DNA from: Zopfochytrium polystomum
Lineage: Eukaryota > Chytridiomycota > Chytridiomycetes > Chytridiales > Chytridiaceae
DNA length: 64,000 nucleotides
Direction of reading: 5' to 3'
NCBI GenBank assembly: GCA_025765615.1
Contig: JAIVFJ010000037.1
Location: forward strand, 124,001 to 188,000
Part shown: positions 45,768-55,370 of the stretch, one piece after another
Layout of the letters: each line of letters begins with the position of its first letter
How positions within the stretch are numbered: the stretch's first letter is position 1
The notes under the pieces: model-generated
Database searches by the model: none
What the model saw: the letters and a program-made list of their open reading frames with translations, nothing else
Told to the model about the DNA's origin: nothing
Translations under genes and position numbers: made by a program

Positions 45768-46970
45768 TGATGAAATCCCACCCAGGACTGGAGGGACTTG
45801 GTGTGTGTGGGGATGAAGAGAGAGAGAGAGAGAGAGAGAGCAGTGATGATGGAAAAGGGAGAGGAGTGAGAGGATAGAGAGAGGAGAGAGGAGTGAGTGG
45901 GCAGAGATGGAAGAGAGAGCAAATGGAGGAAGAGAGATTGGCTTGTTTTGCACTGGATTCTGTCAAAGCAGCAAGGAGGGGGTTGGATTCATTGTTTGAT
46001 CTCTGTGAGAGGTTGCTGCTTTTATACTCCTGCAGGTTGGAGCCATCAGAAAACAGAGAGAGCAGTGGCCTGCACAGAGCAGGCCACAGAAATGAGATAA
46101 AACAGGCTGAGCACCAATCCCCAGCCTGGGCTAAGTACCCATTCAGGGCTGAGTACCACCCAGTGCTGGGCATCACTCAGGGCTGAGCACCAGCCAGGGC
46201 TGAGTACCAGCCTGGGCTGAGCACCACCCAGGGCTGAGTACTAGACTGGGCTGTGCACCACCCAGGGCTAAGTACCAGCCAGGGCTGAGTACCACCTTGG
46301 GCTGAGCACTTTGTCTGGGCTGAGTACCACCAGGAACCAATTTACAGCTTGTTTGAGAAACAGTTGCGTGTAAATTGGTTTGGTTGTTTCCAAATCAGGA
46401 AGCTTGTTTGGGAAACAAGCCGCTTTTTTCCTTGTTTTTAGAAATCCAATGATTGGTGCAATCTCTGGTGAGCTCAGTTTTTATCTCACTTTTAGAAATG
46501 CAGTGATTGGTGCAATCCCTGATTCCTAAATGCCTGTTGCATTGCTCAGATTGCACAGCACAGCAGGAAAGCTGGAATTCCAGATCAGGAAGCGGAATTC
46601 CGATGCAGAGTGCGGAATTCCGATGCAGAGAGCGGAATTCCGATGCAGAGAGCGGAATTCCGGAGCATTGGGCAGTGGTACACTGCTTCTGCATGCTTGC
46701 TGTGCTGTGTTACATGTGCAGAGTGCGTAGTTTGAGCGTTTTTGTGCATGTTCTAATTGCATTGTTCCTACCGGTAGGATGAACAAAGCTAGAACAACAG
46801 CCGCCTTTGCCTATCTCTTTTTATTGAGAACAGATTAGCCCTTCCGAGCGCCCCATTCAAGTATTGAATCTACTGAGCCCTTCAAACACCCCATCCAATG
46901 TGATTGGATGGAGTTCTCAAAGGGATCATCAGTAACGGGCGTAGTGTACCCCGTGGGTCGAATCTCAACA
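45768..46970 (-). repeat. Family A LTR (L8)
   Basis: 1203 bp, close twin of L6 with only a few substitutions seen. AAGGA follows at 46971. Confidence 0.95.
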
Positions 46971-49940
46971 AAGGAACTGTCTCCAGTTCCGCACAATGCC
47001 AGGAAAAACATTTTCGTGAAAGGAGACATGGAAGTGTTCCGATATTCTCTGAGTTTTCAAGTCGTAGACTACTGGAAGAGTGTTTCCTTTATACCCTAAG
47101 AATATGCCTGGCGCCCCTTTGTCAGGATGTTTAAGTGTTCGCTTTTCCTTTGGGATACGGTGGATAACCAAACAGCCAAAGGTGCGGATGTGATCAACAT
47201 TTGGCTTTTCACCGTACCAAGCTTCATAAGGTGTTTTCTTAGTGTAAGAGTGGTAAACCCTGTTCTTGATGTATGCTGCGTAGCGGACTGCATACACAAA
47301 GAAAGAGTGGGGCAATCGTGACTCTAAGAGCATGCAGTGTGCCATGTCTTTGAGAGTGTTGACCTGACGTTCTACCAGCCCATTGAATTCCTTGGTGAAT
47401 GCAGGACTAGGTTCTAAAACAATAGGAGGATGCCGAGTATTGGCCCAAGTTTTGAATTCTCCATCTTTGAAGATTTCCCCCCTGTCACAGCGCACAGATG
47501 TGATATGTTTGCCATGTTGTTGTTCAAACCTTTCGATCGTAGACCGGAATCTTGTGGGCGCGTCGGACAAAGAGTTGAGGAACTCAATGTCAAGCCAACG
47601 GGTTGACTCTTCCACAACCAGTTGCCAATGTTTTTCACCATGGTGTCCACGTGCGGGCAGTGGGACAGCATCAGTGTGTAAACGACCAAGCAGTGTGGTG
47701 TTTGGTCTGGAAGTGGAGTGGATAGGCGAAGCTTTCAATTTCCCAACATCACATGTCACGCAGGGAATGTCATGAATGAGGAAAAATGAATGACCAACTT
47801 TATTCAGATTTGACCAAGTACGCTTCAAAGAAGATAAAGACAGGTGACCAAATTTCTTGTGAAGAGCTCGGACTGCTTCAATGTTCTGAGGGTTTGGTAA
47901 AGGGTCTGGGTCAGTTTGACTTAAAGTTGGTGTTGCAGTTTGCAAAGGAGCAGTTTGCTGTTGCGACTCACCTGGGGCGTCCCCCGAAGGAGTCGGCGCG
48001 TCCCTTCCAAGTTCTGCCCTGTCGAGACCAGTATGTCCCGTCAGAAGAGAAGGGTCCACAACATAAACATTTCCTGTGTCCCTGTGAGCGATGGTAAAGT
48101 CTGAACCATGTACCCGAGGGTGCAATAGGGCTGTGTCTGCTGTGAAAGTCACGTTGTGACCTGTCTGCCGCACGATTTGCTGAACTGAGAGTAGAGTGTC
48201 TGAGAACTCTGGCACATAGAGCGAGTTCCTCATGATGAGAGCTCTTCCGTTAACGAACAGGGTGAAGTCGCCCACTCCAGTGGCAGTTGTAAAGCCGTCA
48301 GCTGTTTTGATCTGCTGGGAGGTGGGCCGCAAGTTTGTGAAGTGCTCTTCACAAGGCGACATTGTCCTGGAAGCCCCAGAGTCAAGGATGACCTGGTGTG
48401 GGTTGCCGCCAGCAAGTCTTGCCATCAGTGCAGTCTCATAGATGCGGCGGTAGGTGACGTTGCGGTAGAGGAAACGTCCAGATTCGTACATCACTTTGTA
48501 GCCGACGTTTGAGACAATGTTGTCAGTGATCCAGTCTGGATCCATTCTGCCGTCAAGAAGTGTAACTGTGAGTTCCACTTCAAATTCCTCCTCCACCTCA
48601 ACGGCCTGGCATGTTCCAATTTCAAACTCCCGTGCCGCAAGTGCCCTTTCTACTGAAAGGAAGTCGTCTAGAGCTGATGTGTCTGCAAGGCGCGCAGCAC
48701 CCTCAGTACTGAACTCCAACATTTCGACGTCTTCTGCTTCAGTAGGCAGTGGTGGAGTATCCATCCTGTAGCATTTGTGGGGAGGAGAATCCTCAGAGGC
48801 TGCGCAAGAGGCTTGGTGGTGTTCTTTAGCGGCCACCTCACGTGCAATCTTGGCAGTCTCAGTAGCTTTCTTGGAATCAGCTGGCGTGGCCTTGGCTTCT
48901 TTGGCGTGTGCAGGCTGCTTGCCCTTGGCCTTCTTTGCAGGGCGAGCTGGCTCTGACTTCCCGTGAGGGAACTTGAGGCATTCCTCGCGAGAGTGTGAGA
49001 CCCAGATTCCATGAAGGTCACAAGTAGGCTTGCCGTTGAGTGCCTCACCGATCTTGCGCTTCTTGGTTGCCACTGAGGTCTTTGCTGAAGCAGCTGTTTC
49101 CATCTCAGAAGTGCCATGGTGAGCAGAGTGTCTGCTGTTCTTCTCTTTGCTTTGCTGGTACAGCGTGTGGCAGTTTGTCAACTCCTTGACGAGATCGCTG
49201 GTGTTGGCGTAGCCTGACAGCCCCTTGAGAAGATTTTGACGAACGCCAGAGAAGATTTCATGTCCAGGCAGCGTTTCCCTTGCTTTGTGGATGATGGCAG
49301 AACGCAGGATGTTTGTCACACCCCTGCAAGTGGTGGCAGTACATTTGAAATGCTTTGGCCAATCCGTGACCAGTGTGGTCAGAGTGGTGTACCACTCCTG
49401 GACTGCCGGACCAGAGTCTCTGGGTTTTGCCAAACGACTGTAAGTCGCAAGCCACTTGTCCTGCTGTGAACCAGTGTGGTCCTGCAGGGCGTACTTGTCA
49501 TTGAGCCACTTGTACCGATCAGCGCAGTTGGTGATGTTTGCTGCATTCATGGAGCGCACATCCTCGATGCGCGAGCAGGAGTCGAGGGTAGCAACCGCCT
49601 TGTCGTGTTGGGCCTCAAGCTCCCTGTAGGTCTTGTGTTCTTGGCGTATACCAGTGTGGTACTTGTCAAGGGCAGCGTGGTGCAGACGGTACATCTCACT
49701 GTACGCAGCCTTGGCCTCCGCCGTTGCAGAGGATTCAGGGGGAGAACCAATACTGGGAGGAGCAGCGCCGATGCCGACCTTGGTGCAGTGCTCGTTGAAC
49801 GTACCGAAGTAATCAGGCTTGAGGAAGCTGGCAACAAGATTGTATGCCATGACCGGCTTGATGACTTCTTCCACATGCAGTTCCCAAGCCTGGTAGCCGT
49901 AAGAAGAGAAGCGGACAGCCTTGGGGGTCGAAGAAGACAT
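46971..49940 (-). CDS. A-outer gag-pol, N-terminal block (gag, protease, integrase)
   Basis: Translation should start at ATG 49938-49940 (MSSSTPKAV), the first good ATG after the LTR and 213-bp leader. The frame is also open upstream into the LTR, but that part is only translated (CT)n repeat. Gag of about 500 residues ends in a Lys/Ala-rich basic stretch, then come protease (LDSGASRTM), the integrase zinc domain (LHKKFGHLS, CVTCDVGK) and D,D,E core. The block stops at the AAGGA insertion site in the codons after the integrase region. Confidence 0.9.
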
Positions 49941-50153
49941 GCTAGGTAGCGGCTTGGTGGACCAGTGGACTTGTTTAGAGCGGTAGCCCTTTTCTTGTAG
50001 AGAGCCAAGAGCCCTTTGTTGCCTTAAAGTAGCTGGTGAGCCGGTGCTCACAGACAGGTTGGTCTTGTTTAGAGTCAGAAACCCTTTTCTTGTAAGCGCA
50101 GCAGGGCCCTGTTCGAGCGTACGAGTGTGGCCGACGGCTTGTAGGTAGCTTTG

Positions 50154-51361
50154 TGATGAAATCCCACCCAGGACTGGAGGGACTTGGTGTGTGTGGGGAT
50201 GAAGAGAGAGAGAGAGAGAGAGAGAGCAGTGATGATGGAAAAGGGAGAGGAGTGAGAGGATGTAGAGAGGAGAGAGGAGTGAGTGGGCAGAGATGGAAGA
50301 GAGAGCAAATGGAGGAAGAGAGAGTGGCTTGTTTTGCACTGGATTCTGTCAAAGCAGCAAGGAGGGGGTTGGATTCCTTTTTTGATCTCTGTGAGAGGTT
50401 GCTGCTTTTATACTCCTGCAGGTTGGAGCCATCAGAAAACAGAGGGAGCAGTGGGCTGCACAGAGCAGGCCACAGAAATGAGATAAAACAGGCTGAGCAC
50501 CAACCCCCAGCCTGGGCTAAGTACCCATTCAGGGCTGAGTACCACCCAGTGCTGGGCATCACTCAGGCTGAATACCAGCCAGGGCTGAGTACCAGCCTGG
50601 GCTGTGCACCACCCTGGGCTAAGTACCAGCCAGGGCTGAGTACCACCTTGGGCTGAGCACTTTGTCTGGGCTGAGTACCACCAGGAACCAATTTACAGCT
50701 TGTTTGAGAAACAGTTGCTTGTAAATTGGTTTGGTTGTTTCCAAATCAGGAAGCTTGTTTGGGAAACAAGCCGCTTTTTTCCTTGTTTTTAGAAATCCAA
50801 TGATTGGTGCAATCTCTGGTGAGCTCAGTTTTTATCTCACTTTTAGAAATGCAGTGATTGGTGCAATCCCTGATTCCTAAATGCCTGTTGCATTGCTCAG
50901 ATTGCACAGCACAGCAGGAAAGCTGGAATTCCAGATCAGGAAGCGGAATTCCGGTGTAGAGAGAGGAATTCCAGATCAGGAAGCCGAATTCCGATGCAGA
51001 GTGCGGAATTCCGGTGCAGAGAGCGGAATTCCGATGCAGAGAGCGGAATTCCGGAGCATTGGGCAGTGGTACACTGCTTCTGCATGCTTGCTGTGCTGTG
51101 TTACATGTGCAGAGTGCGTAGTTTGAGCGTTTTTGTGCATGTTCTAATTGCATTGTTCCTACCGGTAGGATGAACAAAGCTAGAACAACAGCCGCCTTTG
51201 CCTATCTCTTTTTATTGAGAACAGATTAGCCCTTCCGAGCGCCCCATTCAAGTATTGAATCTACTGAGCCCTTCAAACACCCCATCCAATGTGATTGGAT
51301 GGAGTTCTCAAAGGGATCATCAGTAACGGGCGTAGTGTACCCCGTGGGTCGAATCTCAACA
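50154..51361 (-). repeat. Family A LTR (L9), 5' LTR of A-outer
   Basis: 1208 bp. Its right half shares private variants with L5 (GGTGTAGAGAGAGG and AAGCCGAATTCC), as expected for a pair. Its left half lacks repeat units that L5 has and resembles L7. GCCAC follows at 51362-51366, then C resumes. Confidence 0.95.
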
Positions 51362-51737
51362 GCCACCTGGTGGCCAGTCATACCTGTTTATTGCTTTTCC
51401 TTAACCAGTGTACGGTTTCCTTACGTTGCCTATGGCGTAAGGTTTTCCTCTGTGCTGGCCCTTTTGCTCCTGCCCACAGCTTAGGGGGGAGTGTTAGATT
51501 TTGGGATTTTGCAGTAAGCAGTGTGCAGGAGCAACACCTCACACTGTGGTGCATGGGAGCACCAACTGTGATGAGGATTTGGTGCATTTTTTGTCACCTG
51601 GTCTTTGTCACAATTTTGTATAAAGCCAAACAGCATACATTGTACAACAGTCTCCCATCTCAGCTTCACCATCACAAGAGAGTAGTCCACCAGAGTAGTT
51701 CACCACCATCCACAACCAGCAGCAGTCATTTCTTTCA
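51362..51737 (+). mobile_element. C: 3' leader, polypurine tract and 3' LTR
   Basis: 51362-51491 continues the C element after the A insertion and ends in AGGGGGGAG. The 246-bp LTR (51492-51737) starts TGTTAGATTTTGGG and ends TTTCTTTCA; its last 43 bp match the 5' LTR remnant at 18652-18694. It is related to the B LTR at its ends but diverged in the middle. Confidence 0.88.
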
Positions 51738-51794
51738 GTTGTGTACACCACAGCAGCCCAATCCATCAATCAGCCAACATAGCGAATTCTTTCA
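51738..51794 (+). repeat. B/D-type LTR fragment
   Basis: 57 bp matching the 3' end of B/D LTRs (GTGTACACCACAGCAGCCC to ATTCTTTCA). C appears to have inserted into this older LTR; the matching left part would be outside the surviving C 5' end. Confidence 0.7.
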
Positions 51795-51905
51795 GAACCA
51801 AGGAGAGGTCATGACTGTCCTGACACCATTTCAGATGAGAAGGCCAATAAACCTGGAAAGCTCCTCTTTTGTGAATCGTGCTTCACCACCAGATCCAGAA
51901 TCTGC
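51795..51905. other. Short unassigned spacer between LTR pieces
   Basis: 111 bp without a recognised feature; it ends in TCTGC, the left half of the next target duplication. Confidence 0.5.
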
Positions 51906-52144
51906 TGAAAGAATTCGCTATGTTGGCTGATTGATGGATTGGGCTGCTGCGGTGATGGGTGGAGTACACTACTGAAGGTGGTGGTGGTGGGAGGTTGATC
52001 TTGGCTTCTGTCAGTCTTGTGTTTGTCTTTATACAAAACTGTTACAAGGACCATCACTTGCAAAATGCTGCAAGTCATCCTTGCAGAGCAGTATCAGGTC
52101 AAAGCTTCTGCACACTGCTTACACCAAAAGACGCAAAATTAACA
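51906..52144 (-). repeat. Solo B-type LTR
   Basis: A single 239-bp LTR in minus orientation flanked by a perfect target duplication TCTGC (51901-51905 and 52145-52149). It has no interior, so it is the product of LTR-LTR recombination after insertion. Confidence 0.92.
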
Positions 52145-53950
52145 TCTGCTCCTTCATCAAGTTCACTATCAGATTCTCCAGATGGCTGAGCATTGCCCAA
52201 ATTTGCCAACTCCGCCTCCTTTTGCTTCGGTTTTCTCATTCTTTTGGCGATGTAGTTCATGTTTGTATGAAACATGATCGGTTTTCTGCACTTCATCATT
52301 CCAAACAAGATCAAACACATCCTTTGGGTGAACAGTTTGGCTTGCTTTGCTGGGATACAAGCAGCTTTTGACAGTTCTCCAGTTTCATTCTTATGCTGAA
52401 ATGGATGAATTTGCGAGCTTTTGTCACTGACTCAACCTACTCAGCTGGACTGGTTGTGCTTTGCTCACCCTGTGCAAGGAGTTCTGCAATTTATCACTCA
52501 AACTGATCTGCATTGACAATCACAGTTCCCTCAACCATCTCAACAGAATGAGATCCACCAACATTCTCATCAGACGAAGGAGCAGGATCAGGAGGAAGAT
52601 TGCCGGAGGAGACAACTTCAACTGCAGAAATTGCTGAATCAATCAGTGCTGCTGAAGAAGTCCTGACACTTTCAGAGTCCATCATCCCACCAGCAGCACA
52701 TCCTCACAGAGTGTCCATCACTTGTCCAGGCCTCAGATTCCTAGTTTCACCGCTTGAAGCAGATCCAGAAGTAGGCAAGTTTACATAAAGATCAGGTTGT
52801 GCAGAAGCCCCCTGCTGCCACTCCCTTGTCCAGCACTGAGGCATTGTGCATTTTCTCTACCACCTGTGAAACTCTGACCAGGTTGCCGCCCATCAGACTC
52901 ACTTATCTGATGAATGCTTATGTTAGAAATATCTGTTTGTGCTTGACGTGGCATGGGACGTCACTTTGAGCAGAAGTGTGAGTACCTAGTTTGTATCAGT
53001 TGTCATTCTTAAAATGAAGAAAAAAATCACCAGCCTGTGCTTTCAGGCTATCAAGGAAAGATCAGCCAGCGATTCCTTTGTGTGACCAGAGTTGATTAAC
53101 CACATCTCCCAGTATGCCTTTGTGTTTCTCCCAGGTTTCTTTGGCACTGGGTGTGCTTTCGTCAGCCATCTGTGCTATAATATTTTTCAAGTTCTTTTTG
53201 AGTACTGGTTTGCTGGAAGCTGATCAGTGAACATTTTCAAACAAAAGAAGTGTCATTTGATGCGTGGAAGCTGGATACACCTACATGCAAAATATCGCAG
53301 CCTAAAGAGCTTGTATGTCACAGGATCTCAGCATGTGCAGTGTCAAGTTGGTGGAGGGTGGTGGCACTGTCATGAACAGATTGTCCTGCCACTGGTGAAA
53401 CTTGCGTCTCACACAGCAAGGCCTCGCAAGGCACCCTCCTCACAGGTGAGGGGGGTTGCTCTTGTTCTGTCTTTGGTCAGCTGTCTGTTCAGTCCAAGTG
53501 GAGTAGGCAGCCCTTGCTCAAAAGGGTTAAACTGCCCACCATGGGACACGCAAGCCCCCCCTTGCACTGATTCTGCGAGTGACAAAGCTACTCCCACCAA
53601 TGGCTGTTCAGCAGCAAGTAGAATGTCGGCCCTCAATGGCAATCAGTCCCACTTACACGTGAAGAAAAAGGGAGGGTACGACAGGGACAAATAAGGAAGG
53701 AGGGTAAATGAAAATGCAGAGTGAAAGGTCAGATCCCAATATAGAGAGAGGCTGTTGGGCAAGGGATATGCTACTCCACCCCTAGTTGGACAGCACAAAC
53801 CACAGAAATGAGCCAAGGGACGCTGACTAACACAGCCAAATGCCCCGAACCTGAATAACCGCCACAGTAAATGTCAGGCAAGAGGAAGAAGATATTCCCA
53901 AATGCCAGAAAATATCTTCAAAGAAGAAAGAAAACTAGAAAGTTAAAAAC
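52145..53950. other. Unassigned, probably degraded DNA
   Basis: Short frames occur on both strands but none has a recognisable domain. On the minus strand 52099-52360 shows two overlapping frames with Lys-rich then acidic content (ESDSELDEGAD), which looks like one broken coding sequence. On the plus strand 53227-53694 is open for 155 codons but has the composition of non-coding DNA. The region may be a decayed transposon; I cannot name it. Confidence 0.4.
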
Positions 53951-53973
53951 CTCTCAAATAATTAAGGATAAAG

Positions 53974-53974
<1 letters not shown>

Positions 53975-54015
<41 letters not shown>

Positions 54016-54067
54016 AGAGAGAGAGAGATAGAGAGAGGAGAGAGGGATAGAGAGAGAGAGAGAGGAG
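53975..54067. repeat. (AG)n microsatellite tract
   Basis: About 90 bp of nearly pure AG dinucleotides with a few GGGG, GAT and GGAG interruptions. It is separate from the shorter (AG)n tract inside each A LTR. Confidence 0.9.
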
Positions 54068-54155
54068 AAAGAAGCGGCGCTGTACGAGCGGCTCTGAAGG
54101 CCGCGAGTGTAGCATGTCCAAAAATTGTCCAAAACCGACTGGAGATCCAATTTCG

Positions 54156-54600
54156 CGTAGGCGTCAAAGCCGAAACCGCGGCCGAAGGCCGCGGTTGCAT
54201 CGAAAGAGGCGAGGTTGAGGGCGGCAGCGAAGCCGCCGCAATCTCAAAGTCGAGATTGCAGTCGAAAATCGCGGCCGAAATGTGAGGTTGAAATCGCGGC
54301 AGTTGGCTGCGACAGTGATAAAAATACGGTGTCGTTGACGAGAATGGAGGCGGCGGCGAAGCTGCCGCAATCCCAGTGTCGTTGGGGATGACGTCGAAAT
54401 CGCAGCTGAAGGCCGCGATTGGCGGCGGAAACGGGTGAAGCTAAAGGCGGCGGCAAAGCTGCCGCAATATCAAATCGAGATTGCGGCCTTTGGCCGCGAT
54501 TGCGGCAAGCAAGAAGTTGAGATCGCGACCGAAGGTCGCGATCGCGGCAGAAATAGCGAGACGGATGTTGAGATCGCGGCCTCCGACTGCGACCATACCA
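54156..54600. repeat. Cluster of short GC-rich hairpins in irregular higher-order repeats
   Basis: About ten short inverted repeats follow one another. Two are perfect 10-bp stems with a GAA loop: AACCGCGGCC-GAA-GGCCGCGGTT and GATCGCGACC-GAA-GGTCGCGATC. Another is ATTGCGGCC-TTT-GGCCGCGAT. A GGCGGCRGCGAAGCYGCCGCAAT-like hairpin recurs at 54220, 54349 and 54446, marking three units of about 129 and 97 bp. GC content is far above the flanks. No protein frame is convincing. Confidence 0.8.
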
Positions 54601-55133
54601 TGGCCGGTCACATAGCTACCATTTTGCATCATAAACGGATGTGGACATGGTATCACAGGCTGTTTTACTTTGCATTGGACGCCTGTCTGGTCAATGCACG
54701 TGCTGTTTACCAAAAGGTGCAAAAATCTGCTGGGTTGTCAGATGACGTTTCAATAACAGACTTTTGCCTTGAGCTTGCAATGCAACTGTTTGGAAGGGTC
54801 AGACTGCTGTAAATGGTCAAGCAGCAGATGCAGGGGGCATTGGTGCACTTGCCCCACGCACCACCACGGTTGGCAACATTGCCCTTTTCTATCACATTCC
54901 AGCTTACTACACCTGTACACCCAGTGGGAACATACACAGCACGAGTTAGATGCCACAACTGCCCTGCCAATCCAGGAACAAGGACGACAAATGTCTGTGC
55001 TCAATGCAAAATTGGCTTTTGTCTTGGAAAATGTTTTAGTGATCATGTATTTGGCAATGGAACTTTTGATCATGTGAAAAAGAAGGCTCTTGACAGTGCT
55101 GAGGCAAAAACTGAAAAGCAAAGAAAGCATTGA
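54600..55133 (+). pseudogene. piggyBac-type transposase, C-terminal remnant
   Basis: The frame encodes a segment typical of the end of the piggyBac DDE domain (W-x-x-x-LFYFALDACLVNA, then a DFCLELAMQLF helix). After an in-frame TAA at 54810-54812 the same frame continues through a Cys-rich zinc-finger domain with C-x2-C pairs (CHNCPAN, VCAQCKIGFCLGKC) and a Lys-rich tail ending at 55133. That finger binds terminal repeats in this family. The catalytic Asp residues lie upstream and are not present; the hairpin cluster takes their place. No TTAA-flanked terminal repeats were found nearby, so this is a relic. Confidence 0.75.
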
Positions 55134-55370
55134 GCAACTACTTGATGAAATTTCATTCCACTGCAGATCCAGTCTATGTCCCTTTGTTTTTTAATGACGT
55201 GTCAGGGGCCCGAACGTGTTGAATGAAACCAGTGATCAGAAAAGTGTGTTCTGAACAAGTGTTCTACGCCCGAAGCAATCAAACCAATCAAAGGCAGGAG
55301 ACATTTGTTTCCACGCCACACAAAGCTAAAAACAAAGCCAAGGAATGAAGAAAACAGGAACAGGATTTGT

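Larger units (their letters stand above)
32852..46970 (-). mobile_element. Tandem family A block with shared LTRs (L6-A4-L7-A5-L8)
   Basis: Three A LTRs alternate with two interiors. The outer LTRs L6 and L8 are both 1203 bp and share private variants (for example ACTAGACTGGG), and AAGGA flanks the whole block (32847-32851 and 46971-46975). The middle LTR L7 belongs to the A4 side, and its right flank CTTTT has no partner at the left of any LTR. The simplest reading is an element inserted at AAGGA, a second one inserted into its pol at CTTTT, then recombination between the two 3' LTRs deleting the piece between them. Confidence 0.85.
22629..51361 (-). mobile_element. A-outer: family A element inserted in C, itself carrying nested insertions
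   Basis: It is bounded by LTRs L5 (22629-23871) and L9 (50154-51361) and by target duplication GCCAC (22624-22628 and 51362-51366). Its interior is in three blocks: 23872-24662, 31180-32851 and 46971-50153. Element B (AGTCC) and the tandem A block 32852-46970 (AAGGA) separate them. Counting the coding parts from 49940 to 24036 and removing the two five-base duplications gives 5259 nt, exactly 1753 codons including the stop, in one open frame. Confidence 0.9.

Noticed and set aside
53227..53694. 155-codon plus-strand frame
   Set aside because: Its composition is that of non-coding DNA, there is no domain, and an equally plausible opposite-strand frame overlaps it.
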